Assembly: GCA_027353165.1 (NCBI GenBank)
Contig: DAIEHY010000005.1
Location: forward strand, 1 to 39,324
Origin: Desulfosporosinus sp.
Lineage (GTDB): Bacteria > Bacillota > Desulfitobacteriia > Desulfitobacteriales > Desulfitobacteriaceae
Length of the DNA: 39,324 bases
Reading direction: 5' to 3'
Of the stretch, positions 7,549 through 16,052 are shown one piece after another. The first letter of the stretch is position 1, and the number at the start of each line of letters is the position of its first letter. The notes below the pieces were generated by a model. That model made no database searches. It saw only the letters and a program-made list of their open reading frames with translations, and had not been told where the DNA came from. The translations under genes and the position numbers were made by a program.

Positions 7549-8427
7549 TTAGTTATTTACAACTGATAGCTCTGCAAAGGTTTGTAATTCCACTGCACTG
7601 ACTGACTTGATCCTAACACCGGCAAGTGGCAGCGTGTACGCGATGGTAACAGCCTGTCCACTCGTAGGAGGAGTAGTTAGTGTTAATAGGATCGTGTTGA
7701 GTTGATTCGTGCCTCTTGCGATGGCGGTGATTACGTTGGCGACATCATTGACCTTAGCTACAAACCCATCTTTAAATACGGCCGCATTTACAGTGTCGCT
7801 AAAAGTGAGTTGAATCTTAGCGTTGTCTATCACCGGGGATCCTGATAGATTAAACGGCACTCCTATACTCGCTTTTGGATATCGGATTTCGTAAGGCATT
7901 ACACTTGGCGTTGCTGGATCCACGTGAGCGGTAAACGTCACCGGCAGGACTATGTCTTTTTGATCCTCGGTTTTGATCTGCAATCCGCCTAAGCAAAGAG
8001 CATTTTTCAAAAGGATTACAACTGGGTAAGTACTCCCACTAAGGATCCCGACAATAGCAATATTCTCCAGATAATCCGCGTCTGCGATTACCGTCTTGCC
8101 GGTAATGATGTCGTAATTTGTATCACTCGCAGTATCTATGCTCCCGATTAGCGCCATCTGTAAAATTTCAGGTGTAACCTCAAGGAAATTCGCCTTTAAG
8201 GTGGTCTCAACATCCGTGATTATCTCTAATCCTTTTGCAAAACTAGATTTGATACCGTCGATCTTAGGTTGTCGCATTTTTATCTTGACTTCAAATTGGT
8301 TTCCGCCCGAGGTAGCACCAATAAGCTTCTCAGTGGGTAATCCATAATTTTTATATACCGCCCCGGCATCAATTAACAGATTGTTAGGGGTTACTGCCGT
8401 ATACCCCGTGGTCGCAGTACTGAACAT
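7549..8427 (-). CDS. Major tail (tube) protein with C-terminal Ig-like domain
   Basis: A 292-residue protein with a GGAGGG ribosome binding site before its ATG. Residues 1-200 have the layout of siphovirus tail tube proteins (V-Y-K-N-Y-G at the front, a K-I-K-M-R-Q-P-K-I-D-G loop and a P-V-T-F-T-A-H-V-D-P segment). Residues about 208-292 (F-N-L-S-G-S-P-V-I-D-N-A-K-I then L-T-L-T-T-P-P-T-S-G-Q-A-V-T-I-A-Y-T) look like an immunoglobulin-like or SwmB-like beta domain, a common surface decoration of tail tubes that may bind carbohydrate. It is followed by a strong hairpin. Confidence 0.85.
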   Translation of the reverse strand: MFSTATTGYTAVTPNNLLIDAGAVYKNYGLPTEKLIGATSGGNQFEVKIKMRQPKIDGIKSSFAKGLEIITDVETTLKANFLEVTPEILQMALIGSIDTASDTNYDIITGKTVIADADYLENIAIVGILSGSTYPVVILLKNALCLGGLQIKTEDQKDIVLPVTFTAHVDPATPSVMPYEIRYPKASIGVPFNLSGSPVIDNAKIQLTFSDTVNAAVFKDGFVAKVNDVANVITAIARGTNQLNTILLTLTTPPTSGQAVTIAYTLPLAGVRIKSVSAVELQTFAELSVVNN

Positions 8428-8441
8428 CCAAATCCCTCCTT

Positions 8442-8816
8442 TTATTTGTAATAGACTTTGACCACATACCTCAACTCTCGACGCTGGATATGCATCTCAG
8501 GGTCGTCCAAGCTCAGCCTAAACGGCGTATTCCTGTTAACGGTAATTTGTATAGCCGTATCATTGTGCCGTAGCCGGTCTAATGCTTTGTGGACAGCATC
8601 GGTGATCGTCTCGATCTCTTGGATATCAGATCCTTTGTCATTCCAAATACTCACTGATAACAAATTATTATCTGAGAAACTGTTATTCGGGACGATATTT
8701 GGAAACTTGATCTCCGCATAGGGATAGACCTTTTCTTCTGTTTCCGGATAATGGTCAACGAAACACGAACAAATAGGATCTACTATGCCCGCGAGCAATC
8801 CGTATAGTTCTAGCAT
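8442..8816 (-). CDS. Putative tail terminator / tail completion protein
   Basis: The start is taken as ATG 8816, which shares one base with the TGA of the upstream gene and follows GGGTGG; the TTG three bases upstream is less likely. The 124-residue product has an alternating beta-alpha pattern (K-V-Y-P-Y-A-E-I-K-F, a long helix I-Q-E-I-E-T-I-T-D-A-V-H-K-A-L and a final Y-V-V-K-V-Y-Y-K strand) like the gpU/gp17 tail terminator fold. Assignment is mainly from gene order between the gp10-like protein and the tail tube protein. Confidence 0.65.
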   Translation of the reverse strand: MLELYGLLAGIVDPICSCFVDHYPETEEKVYPYAEIKFPNIVPNNSFSDNNLLSVSIWNDKGSDIQEIETITDAVHKALDRLRHNDTAIQITVNRNTPFRLSLDDPEMHIQRRELRYVVKVYYK

Positions 8817-9154
8817 CAAGCACCACCCATCTTGTCCCTATAGACTTGTTCTGCAACCTTAACGATCTTTGGAATGCTATCCATTGCCGCCGGTTCCAGA
8901 AAGGGCTGAGCCTTGTGCCCGGCTAACCCTTTCTCGATTGTCAGACCATAGGGCGCTTCTTCGGTTACCCCGACATGAACGCCTTCATTGTTTGGCATAA
9001 CTTCATAGACTTCTGACCTTCTGAGATTGCCCGTGTCCACTACAGTCCTTGCTTGTGCTTCAGCGATTACTAGAGTCCCAACGCCTTCACAGAACTCTTT
9101 CTTGCACTGCTTCATGGCCTCTATTACAGCAGCCTTATTGCTCTTGAACTCCAT
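8816..9154 (-). CDS. HK97 gp10-like head-tail joining protein
   Basis: The ATG at 9154 overlaps the upstream stop (TGATG) and follows GGGGGTAATC, so I prefer it to a longer frame beginning at 9193. The 112-residue product matches the gp10-like neck protein family: an N-terminal helix (A-V-I-E-A-M-K-Q-C), the motif V-V-D-T-G-N-L-R-R-S, then A-P-Y-G-L-T-I-E-K-G and the closing A-Q-P-F-L-E-P-A. These residues are the family signature. It works at the head-tail interface and is coupled to both neighbours. Confidence 0.85.
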   Translation of the reverse strand: MEFKSNKAAVIEAMKQCKKEFCEGVGTLVIAEAQARTVVDTGNLRRSEVYEVMPNNEGVHVGVTEEAPYGLTIEKGLAGHKAQPFLEPAAMDSIPKIVKVAEQVYRDKMGGA

Positions 9155-9468
9155 CAGATTACCCCCAAACAAGCAAGCTCCATGTAGTCCCAAGGGATAA
9201 CTACCTTAACTTCATATTTTTCGACTACGCCCTGGGGATTTGTGTAATAAAAAACGGTCCCTATTTTCACATCGGGATCGGCGTCCATAAAAATCCTTTT
9301 GTTAACCTCGATTGAATACCCATAATCCTTCAGTAGCAAAGCCGTAGAGTAGGGCTGAAGGTCAACCATGGAATCCTTAACCCAAGTTAAAACCCCTGGA
9401 ATAGTAATTCCATTAACCTTGGTGCTAGGAAGACGGTTCCACAGGCCTACTTTAAAATTATAAAACAT
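9154..9468 (-). CDS. Head closure / head-tail stopper-like protein
   Basis: A 104-residue protein with GAGGTGATGCT before its ATG. Its position between the connector adaptor and the gp10-like protein is that of the head closure protein (SPP1 gp16 type), which plugs the portal after packaging. The V-G-T-V-F-Y-Y-T-N segment followed by Y-E-V-K-V-V-I-P-W-D-Y-M-E-L fits the small beta-barrel of this group. Sequence alone is not decisive. Confidence 0.65.
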   Translation of the reverse strand: MFYNFKVGLWNRLPSTKVNGITIPGVLTWVKDSMVDLQPYSTALLLKDYGYSIEVNKRIFMDADPDVKIGTVFYYTNPQGVVEKYEVKVVIPWDYMELACLGVI

Positions 9469-9472
9469 AGCA

Positions 9473-9811
9473 TCACCTCATCCTTATGGACGGTAATGGC
9501 AATAGCACCTTGATATCTTGCGTCATTGAAAAGGCTGAGCCTGCGGCGTAAGAGGTAAATCCTTTGTAGGTTACACTCCTGGATCCCTGCGACTCGCTCT
9601 GGACGTTCTCTTTCCCTTTAAGGGTGTAGGCGTTATAGACGAGTTGGACTACGGCATCCGGAAAGTTAGTTTCGATGTACACAGCATCATAGGAACTATT
9701 GTTAAGATAGTTTTTGATTAGTGTTATCGCACGATTCTTTAAGATGTTTAATATGGGATCAGCTGCCGCGTCGGTTTCAGGTAAGAGGACATGCAAATCA
9801 TCCAGTACCAT
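9473..9811 (-). CDS. Head-tail connector (adaptor) protein
   Basis: A 112-residue helical protein of the gp6/YqbG-like adaptor group that binds beneath the portal. Features are the helix containing I-L-K-N-R-A-I-T-L-I-K-N-Y-L-N, the segment F-P-D-A-V-V-Q-L-V-Y-N-A-Y and the S-V-T-Y-K-G motif that recurs in connector adaptors. Its ATG directly follows the TAA of the small gene upstream with no gap. It is the first gene of the connector set after the capsid protein and its terminator. Confidence 0.75.
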   Translation of the reverse strand: MVLDDLHVLLPETDAAADPILNILKNRAITLIKNYLNNSSYDAVYIETNFPDAVVQLVYNAYTLKGKENVQSESQGSRSVTYKGFTSYAAGSAFSMTQDIKVLLPLPSIRMR

Positions 9812-9943
9812 TTATTTATCACCTTTGCTTTTTGCCGCTTCCTTTTTGGTTTTGGCTTCCAGATGCTTAGCTGGCTTTAACTCATTAGCTTCCAAATCCT
9901 TGGCCTGTTCTCTTCGTTTGCGGTTGAAGGCTGTTACACTCAT
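9812..9943 (-). CDS. Small basic head-region protein
   Basis: A 43-residue protein from ATG 9943 to TAA 9812, ending right at the start codon of the connector gene. It is rich in Lys, Glu and Ala (R-K-R-R-E-Q-A-K-D-L-E and T-K-K-E-A-A-K-S-K) and has no hydrophobic core. Small Lys/Ala-rich frames are common at this place between major capsid and connector genes in Bacillota phages, but no function is known. The perfect stop-start junction supports it as real. Confidence 0.6.
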   Translation of the reverse strand: MSVTAFNRKRREQAKDLEANELKPAKHLEAKTKKEAAKSKGDK

Positions 9944-9970
9944 TGTTTATACCCCCGATCATAAAATAAC

Positions 9971-10005
9971 GGGGTCGTATTGAAACTTAGTTTCGCCACG
10001 ACCCT
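9971..10005 (-). terminator. Hairpin after the major capsid gene
   Basis: GGGTCGT (9972-9978) pairs with ACGACCC (9998-10004), and inside it GAAAC (9982-9986) pairs with GTTTC (9990-9994). On the minus strand it is followed by G-T-T-A-T-T-T-T. It sits eight bases after the capsid stop and probably keeps capsid mRNA high compared with the connector genes. Confidence 0.65.
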
Positions 10006-10012
10006 AAATAAA

Positions 10013-10963
10013 TTAGGCTAATTTGTGTTTGAAGATGACAATACGGATATTCTTTCCGTCGTATACTTTGGTCCAGTTAGCAGCGGTAGCGATTTCGGCG
10101 AAGGTAGGTGTTTTGCCAACAACTGCAGCTTCATTCCATTTGATTCCGCGAGGATGGAGAATGAAGTGCTGGCGATTGATGAGGATATCCTCACCGGCGA
10201 GAGAATCACGGTCGGTTTCAGTCGGAACCGGTGCCACCCCATTACCTAATCCGAATGCGCCCTCACCGAACAAGTAAGAAGTATAGACCCCAGCGTCTAC
10301 AGGGCAAGAGTCGTCAACGATAACACGATAACCGAGGTAAGTCGGGATCTGAACATTGGCGTCTGCGGTCGGGAGATAGATGATTAAGTTGTCCTTTTGC
10401 AGTTTGGTATATGTGGCAGAGTGCATCGCAATACCTTTGAGCTTGCTTGCATTGTCCCCGAGTTTTTGCTTAGCGTCCAAGGTAGTCGTGCCGCTGATTA
10501 CCGCCAAGGCCCCGACCAGTGCGGAGATATCGTGAACATTTGTGGCAATTGCTGTTTCAATCCCTGCGAGAGATTTAAGCAACACCTTTGAGCGCTCACC
10601 AACCCAGAACTTAGCAACCTTTGAGGCGATTACGCCCATTGGGTCGGCTCCGGAGAGTGCTTCTGCAAGATCGTTAACGCCCCAAGCTTTACCGCGCATG
10701 TGTAGGCGGGCTTTGTCCTGGCCTGTGGTGATTGCATTGACCGCGAGTGCTGCTGCATCGGAGAGCTCTTCAGAATCCCCCGTGAGGTCATTGAAGAAAG
10801 GCATATTGACAATAGTTCCACCGCTTGCAGCGAGGATGTCAAATGCCTTATCCGGCGCAACGATTCCAGCCTGAACAAAAGCGTCTAAGCGGTTGGTCTC
10901 CTGGATGATGTATGGATTGAATACTGCGGGGACGATGATATCACTGATTTTAGTAGCCGGCAT
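10013..10963 (-). CDS. Major capsid protein
   Basis: A 316-residue HK97-fold-type coat protein, next to the scaffold gene. The N-terminus (T-K-I-S-D-I-I-V-P-A-V-F-N-P-Y and the segment A-S-G-G-T-I-V-N-M-P-F-F-N-D-L) and the later R-G-K-A-W-G-V-N-D-L-A-E-A-L-S-G-A-D-P motif are typical of coat proteins found with DUF4355 scaffolds. The C-terminal half shows I-A-M-H-S-A-T-Y-T-K-L, L-G-Y-R-V-I-V-D-D and H-P-R-G-I-K-W. There is no N-terminal prohead protease site, matching the absence of a protease gene in the cluster. Confidence 0.93.
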   Translation of the reverse strand: MPATKISDIIVPAVFNPYIIQETNRLDAFVQAGIVAPDKAFDILAASGGTIVNMPFFNDLTGDSEELSDAAALAVNAITTGQDKARLHMRGKAWGVNDLAEALSGADPMGVIASKVAKFWVGERSKVLLKSLAGIETAIATNVHDISALVGALAVISGTTTLDAKQKLGDNASKLKGIAMHSATYTKLQKDNLIIYLPTADANVQIPTYLGYRVIVDDSCPVDAGVYTSYLFGEGAFGLGNGVAPVPTETDRDSLAGEDILINRQHFILHPRGIKWNEAAVVGKTPTFAEIATAANWTKVYDGKNIRIVIFKHKLA

Positions 10964-10995
10964 ATTAATAACCTCTTTCTCTCAATTATTTTATA

Positions 10996-11637
10996 TTATT
11001 TAGACTGCGCCATGAACTGGCCCGCAAGAGTTGGGTTTTCGATCAGCATCTTACCCTGTTCTGTCAGATTAAAATGCTCTTTACTCCAGGGATTTTTGGT
11101 ACCGGGAGGAGGAGTGCCGCCTGATGGTGGGACGTACCCGCCTTTTAGACGTTCTGTCACCACGGCCTCAATATGGGTAGCGAATACCTTTTCTAGGGCT
11201 GTTAGGTTGCTCAAGGTGGCTGTTTCATCAGCCCCGATCAGGAAGTCGACCAATTCAAGGGGGAGTTTCTTCTCCGTCGCAATTTTCAAGGCCTTATTTG
11301 TCAAGGCCTCTTTTACTTTTTCCTTTTCAAGCGCTTCGAATTTGTTTTGAAATTCTTGCAACTTGACATCGCGAGGATCTGCATCCGGATGGAGCTCCTT
11401 CACTTTTGCGGTTACTAAAGCCTCCAGGTTGTTGGCCTTCCAAGTTTCCAGACTCTTTGTTGAATGCTTGTCCCTTTCGCTGTCCATAAAACTTTTGAAA
11501 TCGGCGTCATTCAACTTGCCTTTAAATACCTCAAGAGTGGGTTGCACCATTAAACTATTCAGGTAGTTTTTGACTTCCTCATTCTCCTTGTTGGCGTCAA
11601 GATATGTTTTGATTTCTCCGATATTTTCAACTAGCAT
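10996..11637 (-). CDS. Capsid scaffolding protein (DUF4355-like)
   Basis: A 213-residue, strongly helical and charged protein located just before the major capsid gene. The N-terminal helix region, the long coiled segment (about 95-125: F-Q-N-K-F-E-A-L-E-K-E-K-V-K-E-A-L) and the middle L-P-L-E-L-V-D-F-L-I-G-A-D motif match DUF4355 scaffolds. A Gly/Pro linker (G-G-Y-V-P-P-S-G-G-T-P-P-P-G) leads to a C-terminal N-P-W-S-K-E-H-F-N-L-T-E-Q segment likely to touch the coat protein. It would be expelled after prohead assembly. Confidence 0.88.
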   Translation of the reverse strand: MLVENIGEIKTYLDANKENEEVKNYLNSLMVQPTLEVFKGKLNDADFKSFMDSERDKHSTKSLETWKANNLEALVTAKVKELHPDADPRDVKLQEFQNKFEALEKEKVKEALTNKALKIATEKKLPLELVDFLIGADETATLSNLTALEKVFATHIEAVVTERLKGGYVPPSGGTPPPGTKNPWSKEHFNLTEQGKMLIENPTLAGQFMAQSK

Positions 11638-11693
11638 AATTTCATCCCTCTTTCTGCCCAGCTAACTCTTCTGAACTAGCCACGCAATAAATT

Positions 11694-12101
11694 CTAGACT
11701 AATCTTTCTATGTTTTGCCCTTTGTCATTTAACAGATAAGTTTTTTGATTAGTAATTAACACTACAGTGTCATATTCCTTATGCTCATTTAAATAAAGTA
11801 ATATAATGTTTGCTGGTAAGTTCTCATCGACCTTAAACTCTAAAAGATTTTCTATATGGGAATTACCATAACTAACACGGTCAAATATGTCTTCTACAGA
11901 TTCAGCCGCCATTAAATAAGCTTTGTTTTGTGCCGTGATATCCTCGCTACCCTCGACATAAGCTATATTCTCTCTTTTATCATCAGCAACCTCAGCATCA
12001 TACTGCTTGATTAGCTCATCAGTATCAATACCTTTATTTGCGATCTGTCTTACATTGTCGATATATCCCCATACCCCGTTTGTTAAATACTTTACAATCA
12101 T
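11694..12101 (-). CDS. Unknown protein between MuF and scaffold genes
   Basis: A 135-residue acidic protein that I do not recognise. It starts M-I-V-K-Y-L-T-N-G-V-W-G-Y-I-D-N-V and contains D-R-V-S-Y-G-N-S-H-I-E-N-L-L and an end rich in beta residues (T-V-V-L-I-T-N-Q-K-T-Y-L-L-N-D). Its base composition is more A/T-rich than the surrounding head genes, which suggests later acquisition. A decoration or morphogenesis role is possible from location only. No membrane segment or Cys cluster is seen. Confidence 0.65.
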   Translation of the reverse strand: MIVKYLTNGVWGYIDNVRQIANKGIDTDELIKQYDAEVADDKRENIAYVEGSEDITAQNKAYLMAAESVEDIFDRVSYGNSHIENLLEFKVDENLPANIILLYLNEHKEYDTVVLITNQKTYLLNDKGQNIERLV

Positions 12102-12130
12102 TTTCTTACTTCCTTTCTATCTGCCTAAAC

Positions 12131-13018
12131 TTAAATACCTTTACTCTTGGCCCAGTCCGCATAATTAGAATAAGACACTATTTCCTTGGTAGAATTGTCC
12201 TTCCTTGCCGATGGGCTCCACCCAGCATAGGGGATATTGATATAAACACATCTGCACTCCGGGTGCTGTGGTATAGCCGGTTTACTTGGATCGTCAACTT
12301 CGTACTCATTGCCATCGAAGGAAGCGTCAACCGGGTTGGTCTTGCCATCTAACGTGGCCGAGTACAACTGTCGGGCTACTCCGGTTGATCTCGCGATATC
12401 ATCAATGGCCCGACTCTGGACCCTTGCGTTCTCCGTCTTCACCAATCGTCTACTTTCGTAGGCTGATACGTTGAATTGGTCTCGGATCACTCTGCCTATT
12501 TTGTCGATCGTCGTTTTCCCCCGCATTGCGTCGATAATATTGGATTGTAGCCGGTCAATCATCAAAGCTTTGTTCGCCCATATACGGTCAGAAAAAAGTT
12601 CACCTTTGTAGACTTGATTTACGGCCGCATCCACGAACTCTTTCTTCAAAATGTTGAATTTGAGGTTAGCCTTTAGCCCAGACTCCATAACAAAAGCATT
12701 TTTGTAGTATGTCGCGCTAAAGATCTCTGCGAGCAATAAAGTTACCTGCTCAACCTCACTTTTCCCCAGCTCAAGACCCATTTCTTTCAACTTTGCCTTC
12801 ATGCTTGCCTTGATCCGCTTCTGTTGCGCCAATGTTAAGACCATAACCCCATCTTTTGAGTGGGACATATATGCCTTTCCGATTAGAGTTTGTAATTCAT
12901 CCATTGCGGCCTTCTGCTCCAGGTAAACTGACCGCATCGCATCATCAGCGTACTTTTCACCCTCGATTTTGATATCCTCGACCATCTTCTGGTATACTTT
13001 ATCTACTTTTTTTGGCAT
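12131..13018 (-). CDS. Minor head protein, SPP1 gp7 / Mu gpF family
   Basis: A 295-residue protein of the MuF family, which binds the portal and is thought to help DNA exit or stabilise the vertex. The C-terminal domain has the signature order: S-A-Y-E-S-R-R-L-V-K-T-E-N-A-R-V (about 190-205), then the conserved T-L-D-G-K-T-N-P segment and finally the P-Q-H-P-E-C-R-C-V-Y motif. The N-terminal half is helical. Its start overlaps the portal stop by one base, so the two proteins are made together. Confidence 0.92.
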   Translation of the reverse strand: MPKKVDKVYQKMVEDIKIEGEKYADDAMRSVYLEQKAAMDELQTLIGKAYMSHSKDGVMVLTLAQQKRIKASMKAKLKEMGLELGKSEVEQVTLLLAEIFSATYYKNAFVMESGLKANLKFNILKKEFVDAAVNQVYKGELFSDRIWANKALMIDRLQSNIIDAMRGKTTIDKIGRVIRDQFNVSAYESRRLVKTENARVQSRAIDDIARSTGVARQLYSATLDGKTNPVDASFDGNEYEVDDPSKPAIPQHPECRCVYINIPYAGWSPSARKDNSTKEIVSYSNYADWAKSKGI

Positions 13019-14289
13019 TAGGCACCACCACCAATCAGATCAGCGCCTATGCTGCTGGCCTTGTTTTCCTCTTCTAATTGCGCCATTTCATTGTCGACAT
13101 TAGTGACAAAACTGAGCTGCTTGATCCCTGTTTTTGTCGACACCTTTCCGTTAAGTTGACTTAAGATCTGCGACATCACTAAATCATCGCTCGGGATGTT
13201 GGGTGTTAGCTTGATGTCAACATCAGCGTAGGTGTATTCCTTGGCCTGCTTAACTTTCAGATATTCAAACAAGAATTGCAGTCTTAATTTAATGCAATCC
13301 TGTATCGCCTGAATATTGTTTGTGCACTTCTGCTGCAGCCCGATCAGCCGGTTCTTCATGGCAAGGCTTGAGGTGTTACTGGAAAGCTTTTCGTTATGAT
13401 TGATGTGGTTGCTTAACTCGTACATGTTTTCCCGAAGCGTACTCATCGCGTTCTGGATGAAAGTATCTGACATATTTTTGATCAAGAACTGCGCGGTCGC
13501 TTCCTTGCCTGGTAATTGCATCACGCCTAATTTCTTCATGTTTATTAAGTCGGTGTCCTCAACCTGGCAGTTTGTAAAGACTAGGAAAGCGTTCCGCATG
13601 TCTGATATCTCATTAATCAGGTCAGACGAGATCGTCTCATAGCCGTCCTGCGCTCCCTTGATGTTGTTGTATAGCGACTCATAGATGGTTCCGATGTTAC
13701 AAACGCTGACGGGAACTCGGCTGAATATGTGAGTATCTACAACACCCTCGGGCTTGAAGTCTTCACCGTCTAAAAGGTAATGTGTGATGGTGTTGCCTTC
13801 ATAGACGTCAGCATACTTTTTCTCTTCGTCAAAGGGCTTCGTGTAGAACCTAATGAAAAGTACGATAGCTCCGGTGTTGTCCCTGTGGACGTATGAGTCT
13901 CTAGGAGTCAAGATTAAACTCGAGAACAAACCAAGCGCGTCAATGTAATACAGCTCGTAGGCCTCGTTAAACTTAAGGGCCTCCTTGCATAGCTCACGAT
14001 CGTGCTTCTCGCTCCAGTGTACGGTATTTACTCTTACATCTTCGATAATGCCCTGGTCATTTGAATGGCTGGTATAGGTTATCTTATTACCGACACAATA
14101 GGCGGCTTCTTCGAGGATAAACTTCTGAAGCATGTTATTGCTTACCCTGTTACTTGCTCGATCGGATACCATTAGGTAGTTTGCGAGGGCATCTGTTTTC
14201 CCATCGTAATAGTCTTGCATTTTGTTGTACTCGGTTACGCTTACATCAAATGCCTCTTTGCAGTTTTTAAGCAGTAAAAGATCCGGCAC
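13018..14289 (-). CDS. Portal protein, SPP1 gp6 family
   Basis: A 423-residue portal subunit that forms the dodecameric DNA gate at one capsid vertex. Family features are Y-Y-D-G-K near residue 30, N-R-V-S-N-N-M-L-Q-K-F-I-L-E at about 48, and the long helical region around 245-330 (N-E-I-S-D-M-R-N-A-F-L-V-F). The C-terminal segment P-N-I-P-S-D-D-L-V-M-S-Q-I-L-S-Q-L-N-G-K-V-S-T-K-T is the typical crown-side ending. Length is slightly short but within the family range. It is flanked by large terminase and MuF genes as expected. Confidence 0.92.
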   Translation of the reverse strand: MPDLLLLKNCKEAFDVSVTEYNKMQDYYDGKTDALANYLMVSDRASNRVSNNMLQKFILEEAAYCVGNKITYTSHSNDQGIIEDVRVNTVHWSEKHDRELCKEALKFNEAYELYYIDALGLFSSLILTPRDSYVHRDNTGAIVLFIRFYTKPFDEEKKYADVYEGNTITHYLLDGEDFKPEGVVDTHIFSRVPVSVCNIGTIYESLYNNIKGAQDGYETISSDLINEISDMRNAFLVFTNCQVEDTDLINMKKLGVMQLPGKEATAQFLIKNMSDTFIQNAMSTLRENMYELSNHINHNEKLSSNTSSLAMKNRLIGLQQKCTNNIQAIQDCIKLRLQFLFEYLKVKQAKEYTYADVDIKLTPNIPSDDLVMSQILSQLNGKVSTKTGIKQLSFVTNVDNEMAQLEEENKASSIGADLIGGGA

Positions 14290-14304
14290 GCAATCAACTC
14301 CTTT

Positions 14305-16032
14305 CTATACCCCTAATAGACGCCTGTCGCTGAATTTAACCCTTTGGATAACTTCAATTTCCTTAACGTCGATCGTAAACTGAGCGACGCAGTCCGGTGC
14401 GTCATCGTGTTCGCTGAAATCTTGTCCAGAGAAGTCTGTGACCTGGTCATTGAACGCCGTGTCCTCTTCGTTGAAGATCACTTGGCCGGTATTAACTCCC
14501 TGGATAATGGTGGAGATCTTCTCGTCCTTGTTGGTCCTCTGCATTTTGTTCAGATATTCGATTTTTCTGTTTCTCAGTTCTGGTTCTGCCAGTGCCAACT
14601 CTTTTATCTTCGATACATCAGCTCCGGAGTAAAGATTCTTCTCCACCGATACATGCGTGATATCTGGGTATATCTTCAAAAGTTCGATTACCTTCGCGCA
14701 GAAGTCGTCAAAGCATAGTTTGTCGATTATCCCTTTTCTCACATACTTAAAGCCATTAACGGCCACCGATCCAACGCATAAAGCCGAGAAATCTGACTTA
14801 ATAGCCACGCTGGAGGCCGGATCGCAGACGAGCATCGTTTTTTCGAACTCATGGGACTCGATCTCCTCTGCAGGCTGGGTCCTCATGGATTTAAACCACT
14901 TATCACCGATCTTGGAGGCGTCGTTCATCATTTCCTGCTTGAATGCAATGGGGTTATTATAATAATCGATCGCCAGATCCAAGCAATCGTATTTATCATC
15001 CCAAACCGTGGCATACTGCATTTCTGCTTCGTGCTGGTAATAAAATTCCTTCGCTTCAGCCACAGAATCTTTCAGTTTGTCGTCAAAATAAATATTATAG
15101 AACTCTTCCCAGAGTCCTTCGTGGAAATATTCATCTACATCAAAATCAACCACCCTTTTTAGAATGTGTTTATAGTCCTTGTTGAGTAATAACCTCGACA
15201 TATAACAGTTTTTGTGGAGGATCGTGCCCAGGACTATGAACTTTGTCGCGGGTTTAATCTTGACGCCGTTACGGAATACAGCTTTATCCCCTGCGTATGC
15301 TGAGTCCTCAACCCAAGTATTATATTTCTTATCCCTGCTCTCTTGGGTAATGACATCGGCACGGCCCTGAAAGTCATCCGCGATAATACAACTCGGTCGG
15401 GATCCTGCGTATTTCTTCCCCCGCATACTGGACGTGGAGGAGATCGCCTGGATCTTCGTCTTATTTGTGAGCTCGAGCTCCAGTTTATTAACCGTGAAGT
15501 CGTTGGGCTTAATCAGCTTACCGAATGCGGCTATGAGGTACGCGTTTTCCTCGAAAGCCTGCCTTGCCTGCGCGATAAACTCCGTGGAGTCTGACTCAGT
15601 CTTCCCGGCCACCAGTGTATACTTGCTTTTCTCGTAGCAATGCAGCCAAACCGAAAGTGCAAAGTCCAGGACTGTAGTTTTGGCGCACCCTCTTGGCCAC
15701 GCCACTTCCAACTTGTCATATACGTCTTGGAGGAACATATCGTCAAGCTCGTCCCATACCTCGAGGTGAATCTGAGCCAGCTCTCGAGCGGCATTACTCT
15801 TCTTTGGGATGAATGTATCCTGCAAGAAGTACCGGCAGAAGAATGGAATGCTGAGCGATCCGATGCTGTGGGCGAGACCATGGAAACCGAAGAGGTTGTT
15901 GACGTGCTTCAGCATTAACGCCTCGGTGCTTTCGGTTGCTTCTTTTGAATTCGCACCACTCGCGATGAATTGCTTGTAAATTGCCTCGTAGAGAAGCTGT
16001 CTGTTTTGTTCCTCTTCGGTTGTGTACTCCAT
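14305..16032 (-). CDS. terL: Terminase large subunit
   Basis: A 575-residue packaging motor. The ATPase domain shows a Walker A-type loop W-P-R-G-C-A-K-T-T (112-120) and a Walker B strand C-I-I-A-D-D (215-220), where the second Asp stands in for the usual Glu. The coupling motif is L-G-T-I-L (268-272). The nuclease domain has D404 in L-V-C-D-P-A, E464 in V-S-V-E-K-N and acidic D543/D544/D547 in H-D-D-A-P-D, the three acidic metal-binding positions. It works with the small terminase encoded upstream, though a winged-helix gene and a non-coding stretch lie between them. Confidence 0.95.
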   Translation of the reverse strand: MEYTTEEEQNRQLLYEAIYKQFIASGANSKEATESTEALMLKHVNNLFGFHGLAHSIGSLSIPFFCRYFLQDTFIPKKSNAARELAQIHLEVWDELDDMFLQDVYDKLEVAWPRGCAKTTVLDFALSVWLHCYEKSKYTLVAGKTESDSTEFIAQARQAFEENAYLIAAFGKLIKPNDFTVNKLELELTNKTKIQAISSTSSMRGKKYAGSRPSCIIADDFQGRADVITQESRDKKYNTWVEDSAYAGDKAVFRNGVKIKPATKFIVLGTILHKNCYMSRLLLNKDYKHILKRVVDFDVDEYFHEGLWEEFYNIYFDDKLKDSVAEAKEFYYQHEAEMQYATVWDDKYDCLDLAIDYYNNPIAFKQEMMNDASKIGDKWFKSMRTQPAEEIESHEFEKTMLVCDPASSVAIKSDFSALCVGSVAVNGFKYVRKGIIDKLCFDDFCAKVIELLKIYPDITHVSVEKNLYSGADVSKIKELALAEPELRNRKIEYLNKMQRTNKDEKISTIIQGVNTGQVIFNEEDTAFNDQVTDFSGQDFSEHDDAPDCVAQFTIDVKEIEVIQRVKFSDRRLLGV

Positions 16033-16052
16033 GGTTAGATAGGATCACCTCC

